64,000 nucleotides of DNA, from contig NZ_CP129963.1 of NCBI RefSeq assembly GCF_030503615.1, forward strand, positions 1,426,001-1,490,000, given 5' to 3'. The position numbers and the translations under genes were made by a program. Of the stretch, positions 45,301 through 53,668 are shown piece by piece (the stretch's first letter is position 1; every line of letters begins with the position of its first letter). The notes below the pieces were generated by a model, which saw nothing but the letters and a program-made list of their open reading frames with translations, was not told the origin of the DNA and did no database searches. The stretch is from Sphingobacterium sp. BN32. GTDB taxonomy: Bacteria; Bacteroidota; Bacteroidia; Sphingobacteriales; Sphingobacteriaceae.

Positions 45301-45701
45301 CTATATTCTGGTTCTCCGGAAAGTATTAATGCAATAATCTGCTTGGACTTTCCAGTCTTTTTAAAATAGCGAATTTCGTCCCGCACATAGCTTGACTTTG
45401 CAGAGCGTGGAGAACTTAAGTAAATTAGGAATTCCGAGCGATCGAGCGCTTCGGTTAAGGAGCTGTTGAGGTTTGAGCTTGCAGATAGTTCTTTTTCATC
45501 TTGAAAGACAGGGTAGATTTGCCTCGGGATTTCTTGTCCCTGTGCATTCTTCTTCCCGATAAGGTCGTCGGGGATTTCGTAAGTCTCCAAAGCATGGTGT
45601 AACCAATCTGCCCATTTTCTCCCTTCTCCTTGGTTATTTCCATGACTATAGCTGATGAACGCTTTATATCGTTTTGGCGCATCTTTCCCTCCTTGTTCCA
45701 T
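42369..45701 (-). CDS. TIR domain - transmembrane - beta-propeller protein
   Basis: An 1110-residue protein. The N-terminal TIR domain starts YKAFISYSH (about 12-20), has VFQDEKELSASSNL and SEFLIYLSSPRSAKSSYVRDEI; Glu109 in the last is the likely NADase glutamate. A motif GVPLGELTKRDQAYQ (about 224) precedes one transmembrane helix (251-271), then a helical stretch ALRNLARSLYASGINKL, then about 650 residues of WD40-like blades starting near 340 (ASYSPDGQWIATF). No NTPase P-loop lies between TIR and propeller, unlike STAND sensors. It is first in a two-gene operon with the TrkA-RyR protein. Bacterial TIR enzymes cleave NAD or make signal nucleotides in phage defence; that role here is inferred. 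Confidence 0.85.
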   Translation of the reverse strand: MEQGGKDAPKRYKAFISYSHGNNQGEGRKWADWLHHALETYEIPDDLIGKKNAQGQEIPRQIYPVFQDEKELSASSNLNSSLTEALDRSEFLIYLSSPRSAKSSYVRDEIRYFKKTGKSKQIIALILSGEPEYSGKETDNQCFPDELRYNVDADGNIQKDQPEEVLAADVRIPHTDKEGYTSAEAYRHQLQQEGKSTHEIKVAVDEYKKRLDLALLKIIAGILGVPLGELTKRDQAYQLEKIKKKNKNIQRIAIAISALGILAIIAGIVAWNQKNAALRNLARSLYASGINKLTESEYGDGAAYITEATRRGDESAKLFAHSMLAIQDDLTVMQNSMSSNASYSPDGQWIATFANVGANNSVLQVWNAIDRKMVKQRADISTRQASRPHFDNKNRVYTAFDEYKIIRYNIADDKVEVIRENPDSVFLIIRAVAPSGKYLVFQQSNQLVLFDVAKKEEKALMSIPTVNPNDAYFDQSDQTLVVTMLKDDMTELRVFDLHRAEPKPVFTKILESSIKRPMFSESGKQIAFANQQGLHYVDYEQKKQFEIKPPGLPYSFVGINKNGTISAGNDDILDLFNENGERIKYTKLSKNLFFSTNLTKILAQDPNDMDYHSPDWTQEIVNANPLSFIKNIRNTPLKLAQYYADDIFLAGIPGKNENDLYVLNRNSNSIDLLNTQTGETKKGYFSIKDQINFIHFLPVSNIFIAKDKNGLTHAFDANTGKEIGKAFNSQVKTYVFNAEQTQVLARTGNNGFGIWDLRTGKQLISYETKGPLGGFTASPDLKTILAVDKNSWKIIDVKTKKVLKEEKGTLNSGTFNKQGTALVVVRNDGKASVLNTKDYKTMFEIPTIEFPFLVFNNKGNVVAVSEDANHMRLWSLDTKKSFGQNIIISKYSKFFQFSEDDSKIFVQDDAEGFGYVAKLVDASNGNVLTMPFINKKFDYIHILPGEKKILTVEGLMEGKAISIWEIPGNVETSKDQLAEDLEKFYGKKYDEETGAILAFNDNKKTYNTWYFQDPDVRTLSPNSKEGIVEIIKKHYPIKTDADLQFLAVNYAQHPLSRAILADYFGAKPETKYIGQRMYELTTIQLPKIRNENLKKEVQQILQTAAQKLKQ

Positions 45702-45845
45702 AATAGGTTATCTAGTAGTTGATTGACGGTCTCTTTTCGATAACATGCAGTACAAAAACCAAACCTTTTTTCTTTACTGTATTTTTTTTATCACAAAATA
45801 GGTGAGAACAATAGATTTTTCTACCTTTAGACACCTTTTTAAAAC

Positions 45846-45883
45846 TTACGATATAACAGTTGCATAAAAGTAAAATATCGTAA
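45846..45883. promoter_or_regulatory. Inverted repeat before the GH31 start
   Basis: The perfect 9-bp arms TTACGATAT and ATATCGTAA (45846-45854 and 45875-45883), spaced by 20 nt, end 4 nt before the ATG. It could be an operator or leader hairpin. A near -7 element TACCTTTA lies at 45822-45829. Confidence 0.35.
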
Positions 45884-45887
45884 AAAT

Positions 45888-48800
45888 ATGACTTACAAAA
45901 ACAATAAGATGTTCTGGGCGCTCGCAATAGCGATGTGCATCGCGCAGGCATCAAAAGCGAAGGCTATGCAAACCGCTTCAGCATCTGTTATAAGTGCTAC
46001 GGATAGCCTCTCTATTTTATCTGCGGAGCAGATAAATCCTACAACAATTGATCTTCTTTTATCCAATCAAAAGCGTATTAGCTTTGATTTCTATGGAGAT
46101 AATATCTTTCGTGTATTTTTTGATCCTAATGGGGGAATCATTCGCGACCCGCAAGCGAAGCCAGAGGCAAAGATACTTGTCGATAATCCTAGAAAGGCAG
46201 TCAAGGGATTAAAGCTCTCGAATGCTAATGATAAGGTCCTAATTGAATCCGAAAGAATTCGTATTGAAATATCAAAAGGTAACACGCTGTTCCAAATCAC
46301 TGATTTGAAATCAGGAAAGACGGTGCTTCAGAGTTTATCAGCTATTCAATTTGGAGATAAGAAGAGCAGTATCAATCTGAAAGAGCAGGAGGATGAGTAT
46401 TTCTTCGGAGGAGGTGTTCAGAATGGTCGATTTACACATAAGGGAAAGGCCATCTTAATTGAGAACACCAATTCATGGACAGACGGTGGTGTGGCTTCGC
46501 CTACGCCTTTCTACTGGTCCAATAAAGGATATGCTGTTATGTTCTACACCTTTAAGAAGGGGCGATATGATTTCGGAGCGAAAGAAAAAGGTACCGTGAT
46601 GTTATCCCATGACTCCGACTACTTCGATGCCTTCTTTATGGTCGACCCGGATGCTGTATCGCTTCTTAATGACTTCTATCAACTTACGGGAAATCCAGTG
46701 CTGTTACCGAAGTTCGGTTTCTATCAGGGGCATCTTAATGCCTACAACCGTGATTACTGGAAAGAAGATGAAAAAGGAATTCTCTTTGAAGATGGGAAGC
46801 GATATAAGGAAAGCCAAAAGGACAAGACGGGTATCCGAGAGTCATTGAATGGAGAATTAAATAATTACCAGTTTTCAGCAAGAGCGGTAATCGACCGCTA
46901 TAAGAATCATGATATGCCATTAGGTTGGTTATTGCCAAATGATGGTTATGGCGCTGGTTATGGTCAGACCAAAACTTTAGATGGCAATATTGCGAATTTA
47001 AAAAGCTTGGGCGACTATGCTCGTGAAAAGGGTGTAGAGATTGGTCTTTGGACTCAATCTGACTTACGTCCGAAAGACAGTATCGACGCCTTATTGCAGC
47101 GTGATATCGTCAAAGAAGTGCGCGACGCTGGCGTGAGAGTGCTCAAGACGGATGTGGCATGGGTAGGTGCGGGCTATTCCTTCGGACTTAATGGCGTATC
47201 AGACGTGGGACATATTATGCCGTATTATGGGAAGGATGCACGTCCATTCATTATCTCATTAGATGGTTGGGCAGGGACGCAACGCTATGCGGGTATTTGG
47301 TCAGGAGATCAAACCGGTGGAGTATGGGAGTACATTCGCTTTCATATTCCTACATATATTGGTTCTGGTCTTTCAGGACAGCCCAATATCAGTTCTGATG
47401 TGGATGGTATCTTTGGAGGGCAAAACAAGATTGTCAATACCCGCGATTTCCAATGGAAGACTTTCTCGCCAATGCAATTGAACATGGATGGCTGGGGCAG
47501 CAATGAGAAGTATCCACATGCATTAGGCGAGCCAATCACTTCTATTAATCGTCATTATTTAAAGTGGAAGTCGCAGTTGATGCCTTATACCTACAGTATA
47601 GCGAAGGAGGCTGTATCCGGAATGCCAATGATACGGGCGATGTTCTTGGACGAGCCTAACGCTTATACCTTAAGTACCGCAACACAGTATCAATACCTAT
47701 ATGGGCCTTCTATTTTGGTTGCTCCAATCTATCAGGCAACAAAAGCAGATACGTTAGGAAACGACATCCGCAATCATATTTATTTACCTGAAGGGCAGTG
47801 GGTAGACTATTTTACAGGCGAGGAATACGCGGGAAATCAGGTAATCAACAATTTTAAAGCGCCACTTTGGAAACTGCCGGTTTTCATCAAACGCGGCGCT
47901 ATCATACCGGTTGTCCAAGCCAATAACAATGTTTCAGAAATAGACAAAGGCCTTCGTATCATTGAGTTTTATCCTCATACATCGACTAGCTTCAAGCTTT
48001 ACGATGATGATGGCACAACGGAAGCTTACCGCAGTGGAAAGTCGGTAGAGACCATGATCAAGTCCGCCACTTCGAAGAATGGAGAGGTGCTGTTAGAGAT
48101 TGAAAAAACAACAGGTGGATTTGACGGCTTTCAGAAAAATCAAGCTACCGAACTTCGCGTAAACCTGACTCAAAAGCCTAAGAAATTGGTGTTGAAGATC
48201 AATGGTCGCAAGTATAAGCTGCAAGAAGTGGATAGTCAGAAGAAATTAGAATCCATGGATTACGGCTATTATTATGATGCTCGTCCGAATTTAAATCAGT
48301 TTGCTACTCCAGGCTCTGACTTCGCTAAGGTTGAGATCATAAAGAACCCACAATTAATTGTGAAAGTGAAGTCTTTAGACATTACAGAAAATGCGCTTGC
48401 TTTGGCTATTTCAGGATATCGCTATGAAACCGAGAACAGTTATTTAAAGCAAAGCGGAGCACTATCTGTTCCTGCGAATGCGCAAGTGAAAGATATCAAT
48501 GCGAAAGCTTATACCCTAAGTCCGACATGGAATGCAGTTCCAAATGCAGATTACTACGAGATTGATTTCCAAAACATACATTATGGCCTGATCCAAGATA
48601 CGACCCTACTGTTCGAAGGATTGAAAGCGGAAACTGATTATCAGTTTAAGATTCGTGCCGCAAATAAGGACGGTTTTTCCGATTGGGCGACCTTCGCAGC
48701 GAAGACAAAGGCTAATCCGCTATTGTATGGAATCCCGGGAATCGAAGGGACTACAACTGTTCCTAACCAAGCTGGTGAGGAAATAGCGAAGTTATTTGAT

Positions 48801-49739
48801 TACGATGAAGGAAATATGTGGCATACGCAATGGGGAAAAGAGGCTGTGCCATTTGACATAGTTATGGATTTAAAATCCTTCAATCAATTGGATAAGTTTC
48901 AGTACCTACCGCGCTCCGGTCGTGGAAATGGCGTATTGCTGAAAGGTAAAGTCGCATATAGTTCTGATCAATCGCATTGGGAAGAGGCAGGAGATTTTGC
49001 ATGGGCATACGACGATGAGGTAAAGACTTTCGTCTTTGATAAGCAACCTAACGCCCGTTTTATCAAGATTTCCGTGTCTGAAGCGGTTGGTGATTTCGGA
49101 TCAGGGCGTGAACTCTATGTTTTCAAAGTTCCCGGAACAGAAAGCTACATCCCTGGCGATATCAACAATGACCGACTCATCAATAGAAATGATTATACCT
49201 CTTACATCAATTATACCGGACTGCGACAAGGAGACGCAGATTTTGAAGGTTATGTAAGCAATGGCGATGTCAATAAGAATGGCTTAATCGACGCTTATGA
49301 TATCGCTGTAGTTGCTACACAATTAGATGGCAAAGTAAAACCGGAAAAAGAAGAGAATCTGAAGGGCAGCATTAAATTATCTACAGCAAAAACACGTTAC
49401 GCTGCGGATGAGGTTGTATCCATTAAAGTAGAAGGGGTAGACCTAAATGGGGTTAATGCATTAAGCTTTGCATTGCCCTATAGTACACAGGATTATGAAT
49501 ATCTAGGGATTGATAATCTAGCCTTGAAGCAAATGGATAACTTAACCAACGACAGGCTTCATACCAATGGACTGAAGGCATTATACCCAACCTTTGTAAA
49601 TGTGGGGAATAAGGAAACCGCCAAAGGAAGCAATGAATTGTTTGTTATCAAGCTGAAGGCAAAACGCAATGTTACATTTAACCTAAAAGCGATTGACGGA
49701 ATACTAGTTGATAAAAACTTGAAATCGAAAGGCTTTTAA
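45888..49739 (+). CDS. Multidomain secreted GH31 glycosidase with dockerin-like and cohesin-like tail
   Basis: A 1283-residue exported glycosidase. After a signal peptide (about 1-27) and an N-terminal beta-sandwich, the GH31 barrel carries the nucleophile Asp422 in LKTDVAWVG and acid/base Asp474 in SGDQTG. The barrel contains PKFGFYQGHLNAYNRDYW, a variant seen in family members acting on other than plain alpha-glucosides. C-terminal parts: FN3 (about 878-940), an F5/8C carbohydrate-binding domain (about 955-1080), a dockerin-like pair of calcium loops (GDINNDRLINRNDY and GDVNKNGLIDAYD, about 1088-1148), and a cohesin-like domain (about 1158-1283). This resembles GH31 alpha-N-acetylgalactosaminidases; alpha-glucosyltransferase is the alternative. 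Confidence 0.85.
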   Translation: MTYKNNKMFWALAIAMCIAQASKAKAMQTASASVISATDSLSILSAEQINPTTIDLLLSNQKRISFDFYGDNIFRVFFDPNGGIIRDPQAKPEAKILVDNPRKAVKGLKLSNANDKVLIESERIRIEISKGNTLFQITDLKSGKTVLQSLSAIQFGDKKSSINLKEQEDEYFFGGGVQNGRFTHKGKAILIENTNSWTDGGVASPTPFYWSNKGYAVMFYTFKKGRYDFGAKEKGTVMLSHDSDYFDAFFMVDPDAVSLLNDFYQLTGNPVLLPKFGFYQGHLNAYNRDYWKEDEKGILFEDGKRYKESQKDKTGIRESLNGELNNYQFSARAVIDRYKNHDMPLGWLLPNDGYGAGYGQTKTLDGNIANLKSLGDYAREKGVEIGLWTQSDLRPKDSIDALLQRDIVKEVRDAGVRVLKTDVAWVGAGYSFGLNGVSDVGHIMPYYGKDARPFIISLDGWAGTQRYAGIWSGDQTGGVWEYIRFHIPTYIGSGLSGQPNISSDVDGIFGGQNKIVNTRDFQWKTFSPMQLNMDGWGSNEKYPHALGEPITSINRHYLKWKSQLMPYTYSIAKEAVSGMPMIRAMFLDEPNAYTLSTATQYQYLYGPSILVAPIYQATKADTLGNDIRNHIYLPEGQWVDYFTGEEYAGNQVINNFKAPLWKLPVFIKRGAIIPVVQANNNVSEIDKGLRIIEFYPHTSTSFKLYDDDGTTEAYRSGKSVETMIKSATSKNGEVLLEIEKTTGGFDGFQKNQATELRVNLTQKPKKLVLKINGRKYKLQEVDSQKKLESMDYGYYYDARPNLNQFATPGSDFAKVEIIKNPQLIVKVKSLDITENALALAISGYRYETENSYLKQSGALSVPANAQVKDINAKAYTLSPTWNAVPNADYYEIDFQNIHYGLIQDTTLLFEGLKAETDYQFKIRAANKDGFSDWATFAAKTKANPLLYGIPGIEGTTTVPNQAGEEIAKLFDYDEGNMWHTQWGKEAVPFDIVMDLKSFNQLDKFQYLPRSGRGNGVLLKGKVAYSSDQSHWEEAGDFAWAYDDEVKTFVFDKQPNARFIKISVSEAVGDFGSGRELYVFKVPGTESYIPGDINNDRLINRNDYTSYINYTGLRQGDADFEGYVSNGDVNKNGLIDAYDIAVVATQLDGKVKPEKEENLKGSIKLSTAKTRYAADEVVSIKVEGVDLNGVNALSFALPYSTQDYEYLGIDNLALKQMDNLTNDRLHTNGLKALYPTFVNVGNKETAKGSNELFVIKLKAKRNVTFNLKAIDGILVDKNLKSKGF

Positions 49740-49762
49740 CATAAGAGGATAGAAACAATAGA

Positions 49763-49796
49763 AAAGGCTGCCCGAAAAGGCAGCCTTTCTTTTTTG
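49763..49796 (+). terminator. Terminator of the GH31 gene
   Basis: The 10-bp stem AAAGGCTGCC/GGCAGCCTTT with 6-nt loop is followed by TCTTTTTT. Confidence 0.9.
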
Positions 49797-49848
49797 ATAT
49801 CTAGAATTCCCTAATCAAACCCTCCCTCAAGCACACTGCTGGATGATG

Positions 49849-50427
49849 TTAGAAAGAGTAACCAAAGCTAACGTATGGCCAATAAGGGATAAAATCTTTC
49901 TTTGTAATCACTGGTGCAAATCCCGCTCTAAATAGAAAGCCACCATCTAAGGGTTGTTTCCTATAACCAAACACCAAGTTTCCCATAACGGTCGTATTAC
50001 TTTCCGAATCGATGAACAGGATTTCACCATCTTCTTCTTCTCCGGAAATCAATGTCGCACCTGCACCTAATTCGAAATAATGTCCATTCTTACCCAACAA
50101 ATAGTTCAAACCTACAGGAAGGGTAAAGAGCTTGTCGCCATCTATTGCATAGTAACTTACACCAACACGAGCACCAAGCCCATCAGGTCTGTTCTGAAAG
50201 CGGGTATCGTAATTGAATGAATAGGTTAATCCGGTACCTAATATTTCAAAGAACACACCTTGTTTTCTTTTACTCTCCTCCTGATCTTGCCGGAAAGTTA
50301 AATATCCTGACTTATCGTTTTTCGTGGAAGACATGCTTTCCGCATTACTGTACATCAAAGTTGATTGTGCGCAAACGCCGCTTACGCATAAGGCGACGGT
50401 TAAAAAGGTTAGTAGATTTTTCTTCAT
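49849..50427 (-). CDS. Outer-membrane beta-barrel-like protein
   Basis: A 192-residue protein with a signal peptide (MKKNLLTFLTVALCVSGVCAQ). The mature region alternates hydrophobic and polar residues in strands rich in Gly and Tyr (GVFFEILGTGLTYSFNY, GARVGVSYYAI, YFELGAGATLI) and ends in VSFGYSF, with the terminal aromatic typical of outer-membrane barrels inserted by BamA. Eight to ten strands are possible. No specific family is recognised. It converges with the GH31 gene. Confidence 0.75.
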   Translation of the reverse strand: MKKNLLTFLTVALCVSGVCAQSTLMYSNAESMSSTKNDKSGYLTFRQDQEESKRKQGVFFEILGTGLTYSFNYDTRFQNRPDGLGARVGVSYYAIDGDKLFTLPVGLNYLLGKNGHYFELGAGATLISGEEEDGEILFIDSESNTTVMGNLVFGYRKQPLDGGFLFRAGFAPVITKKDFIPYWPYVSFGYSF

Positions 50428-50522
50428 ATTTTCGTTATTGGTATAATAGTTTTTTCTAAGAAACGTAATGTTTTATGTAAACGCAACAAGTGAATTAGAA
50501 AATCTTTAAGCACTTAAAGAAA

Positions 50523-50542
50523 GACAGGCCCTAAAGCCTGCC
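50523..50542 (-). terminator. Probable terminator of the metal efflux operon
   Basis: The stem GACAGGC/GCCTGCC (one G-T pair) with a 6-nt loop is followed on the minus strand by TTTCTTTAAG. It lies 36 nt beyond the pump gene stop. Confidence 0.6.
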
Positions 50543-50577
50543 TTTTCGACGAAAATAAAACTGGAAATAAATATCTT

Positions 50578-53500
50578 TTAATCTTTACGGTGTGCGTAAT
50601 AGAAGATTATCGGAATAATGGAGAAGGAGAGGATCAAGCAAATAATAAGCCCGCCAACAATCATAATTGCCAATGGCTTCTGTATTTCCGATCCCATACC
50701 TGTCGATAAAGCAGCAGGCAATAGTCCAAAAGAACCCATCAAAGCAATCATTACGACTGGTCGAATTCTACTTTTAACACCCTGAATTATGGCCTCTTTT
50801 AGAGGGATACGATGCGCTACATTGTCTCGGATCACACCGATCAATACAATCCCGTCGATCGTGGCCACACCAAATAGAATAATAAAGCCTATACCTGCTG
50901 AGATGCCAAATACAGTCCCTGTCGCCCATAAGGAAAGGAAGCCGCCTATAAAGGCGAAAGCCAAAGTAATCGAACAGATTGCCGTATCCTTAATATTTCC
51001 AAAATTAAAATACAGCAACATCAATATCAGTACTAAGGATATTGGGACAACAAGTGCTAGCTGCTTGCTAGCGCGCTCCTTACTCTCAAATTCACCTGCC
51101 CATTCCATGTGTTTGCCTTTTGGCAATTTAATCTCCTTTGCAACGAGTTGCTTAGCCTCCGCAATGGTGCTCCCTAAATCGCGCCCCTCAATACTGAAAC
51201 CAACCCCGATATAGCGACTATTTCCTTCGCGATAAATAAAGGCAGGACCTGTAATATAGCCTACGCTAGCAATTTCTTGCAGGGGAATATGTTGTCCATT
51301 GCTGCTAGGTATCATGATATTGCCTATTTTCTCGGGGCTGTTTCTGTATTCTTCTTGAAAACGGAGGACTACATCGAACTGACGATCGCCTTCGTAAAAT
51401 CTTGTTGCTGCCTGTCCACCGATAGTCATCTCTATGACGGCCTGCACATCTGCTGTATTGATCCCATATTTTGCCATCTTATGATCGTGAAGCTGTATCC
51501 TTAGCTCCGGGAGACCGATGTTCTTATATACGTTGATATCTGTAATGCCGCTTACCTTCTGTATCGTGCCGGCCAATTGGTTTGCATAGCGCTCAAGCTC
51601 GTACAGGTCGTCTCCGAATATTTTAATCACCAAGGCACTCTTTACGCCGGCAACATATTCTTCAACATTATCTTGTATGGGCTGACTGAAGCCAAAGTTT
51701 ATTCCTGGATAGTGATGCAGCTTCGTCCTGATCTCTTGTACGATATCTTCCTTGCTCATTTTCCTTTTCCATTCCGATGGATCTTTCAGCTGCACTAGAA
51801 ATTCGATATTAAAGAATCCCGTAGGGTCTGTACCATCATTAGGCCGCCCAGTCTGCGTCAGGATGAAATCAATCTCCTCCGTACCTTTCTGCATGAGTTT
51901 CTTCATCTCCACGGTCAACTCCGTCGACTTCTCTAGATTCACGCTGTTCGGTAGGGTCGCACGGATGTAAATCGCGCCCTCATTGAGCTTTGGAAGGAAC
52001 TCCGATCCATATTGGGAAAACAAGGCAATACAGATCGAGAGTATTCCGATAAAAATACCGATGCTGACTTTTTTGTACTTGAACGAGACTTCATAAAGTC
52101 CAAATATTGCTCGTTGAAAGAACTTGGTTATCCAGTTTTCACGTTCGTTCATTTCCTTTGTGAACAGTAGCTTGCACATCGCCGGAACATAGGTCAAACT
52201 GAGAATCAGTGAGCCTAATAGCGCGTAGCCTAAGGTAAAGGCGAGTGGGGTAAACATTTTACCCTCCACCTTTTGGAAGGAAAAGATCGGCAATAGCGCA
52301 ACAATAAGAATGAGCAACGCAAAGAATATATAGGAAGCAACACTTCCCGTGCTCTTCTTTATGATGCCCATCTTGCTCATTTTCGCAAATCGCTCTGCGC
52401 CGACCTTATGCGACATTGTTGCCAAGGCGACAAATACCGTTTCAACAATCACCAACGTCCCTTCCAATAGCAGTCCAAAATCCAAGGAACCCATCGATAT
52501 TAAATTAGCAGGCAATCCTTGAATCTTTAACATGATGATGGCAAACAGGAAGGATAGGGGGATCACGGACGCAACAATCAATGTTGACTTCCAATTATAT
52601 AAAAAGATAAAAACAATCAGAGACACCAATAGAACGCCCTCTATCAGGTTTTTCGAAACTGTTTTGACTGTATTGTCAACAAGCGTTGTCCGATCGATGA
52701 CAGGCTCTATCTGCACATTTTCAGGCAATATCCGCGTATTAAGCTCTTCGATCTTTATCTTTAAATCTTCAACGACTGAAGAGGGATTCTCGCCACGCAA
52801 CATTACGACAATGCCCTCGATCAAATCGTTGTTATCATTATAGCCTACCTGGCCCAGCTTCGGTTTGTTTGATACCACAACCTCCGCGACATGTTTGACC
52901 AGAATAGGAGTGGTTCCATTTAATTGTATCGTTATATTTCCAATATCATCGATGCGGTCTAACAAGCCTACACCGCGAACAACATAGGCCTGATCGCCCT
53001 GTTGAATCATATCCCCGCCGACATTGATATTCGACTTCGATACCGCCTCATACACATCCAAGGGAGAGAGCTTGTAGTTCCTCAATTCCGTAGGATTAAT
53101 CTTGATTTCATAAATCTTCTCTGCACCACCAAAGCTGATCACGTCGGCAACTCCCGAAACCGACAGCAGTTCCCGCTCGATAACCCAATCTTGAATGGCT
53201 GATATCTCAAGCGTCGGCAGATCCGATTTAATAACATAACGGAAGATCTCCCCGGTGGCTCCCGATGGAGGTTCTATACTCGCATCGGCTCCCTCTGGAA
53301 GATTGACCGCCGCCATCTTATTAGAAACATATTGCTGAGCAAAGAAATCATCAACGCCATCTTCAAATTGAACCGTAACGACCGAAAGGCCGAATAGAGA
53401 AATCGATCGAATGTTAGACTTCTTCGGAATGTTATTCATCAACTTGGAAACCGGAAGGGTGACCATCTTCTCCACTTCCTCCGCACTACGTCCCGGCCAC

Positions 53501-53664
53501 TGCGTGATAATCCGAGCGCGCGTATTGGTCACATCCGGGAAAGCTTCAACTGCTGTATGTTTCAATGCATACAGTCCGCTGAACAATAGCAGGAAAGTCG
53601 CAAAGAGGATAAACGTACTGTTTCTCAGCGAAAAAGTAACTAGGGCCTGTACAAACTTCTTCAT
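50578..53664 (-). CDS. Heavy-metal RND efflux pump, CzcA/CusA family
   Basis: A 1028-residue inner-membrane pump with 12 transmembrane helices and two large periplasmic loops, driving metal ions out through a TolC-type channel with proton uptake. The start FVQALVTFSLRNSTFILFATFLLLFSGLYALKHT, the porter motif and GEFESKERASKQLALVVPISL are family hallmarks. The transmembrane proton-relay motif reads SLDFGLLLEGTLVIVE (residues about 393-408), with Glu where many family members have the second Asp. Metal specificity cannot be fixed: neither a CusA methionine triad nor a clear Czc signature is certain. Last gene of a five-gene operon, 4 nt after the adaptor. Confidence 0.95.
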   Translation of the reverse strand: MKKFVQALVTFSLRNSTFILFATFLLLFSGLYALKHTAVEAFPDVTNTRARIITQWPGRSAEEVEKMVTLPVSKLMNNIPKKSNIRSISLFGLSVVTVQFEDGVDDFFAQQYVSNKMAAVNLPEGADASIEPPSGATGEIFRYVIKSDLPTLEISAIQDWVIERELLSVSGVADVISFGGAEKIYEIKINPTELRNYKLSPLDVYEAVSKSNINVGGDMIQQGDQAYVVRGVGLLDRIDDIGNITIQLNGTTPILVKHVAEVVVSNKPKLGQVGYNDNNDLIEGIVVMLRGENPSSVVEDLKIKIEELNTRILPENVQIEPVIDRTTLVDNTVKTVSKNLIEGVLLVSLIVFIFLYNWKSTLIVASVIPLSFLFAIIMLKIQGLPANLISMGSLDFGLLLEGTLVIVETVFVALATMSHKVGAERFAKMSKMGIIKKSTGSVASYIFFALLILIVALLPIFSFQKVEGKMFTPLAFTLGYALLGSLILSLTYVPAMCKLLFTKEMNERENWITKFFQRAIFGLYEVSFKYKKVSIGIFIGILSICIALFSQYGSEFLPKLNEGAIYIRATLPNSVNLEKSTELTVEMKKLMQKGTEEIDFILTQTGRPNDGTDPTGFFNIEFLVQLKDPSEWKRKMSKEDIVQEIRTKLHHYPGINFGFSQPIQDNVEEYVAGVKSALVIKIFGDDLYELERYANQLAGTIQKVSGITDINVYKNIGLPELRIQLHDHKMAKYGINTADVQAVIEMTIGGQAATRFYEGDRQFDVVLRFQEEYRNSPEKIGNIMIPSSNGQHIPLQEIASVGYITGPAFIYREGNSRYIGVGFSIEGRDLGSTIAEAKQLVAKEIKLPKGKHMEWAGEFESKERASKQLALVVPISLVLILMLLYFNFGNIKDTAICSITLAFAFIGGFLSLWATGTVFGISAGIGFIILFGVATIDGIVLIGVIRDNVAHRIPLKEAIIQGVKSRIRPVVMIALMGSFGLLPAALSTGMGSEIQKPLAIMIVGGLIICLILSFSIIPIIFYYAHRKD

Positions 53665-53668
53665 CGCA

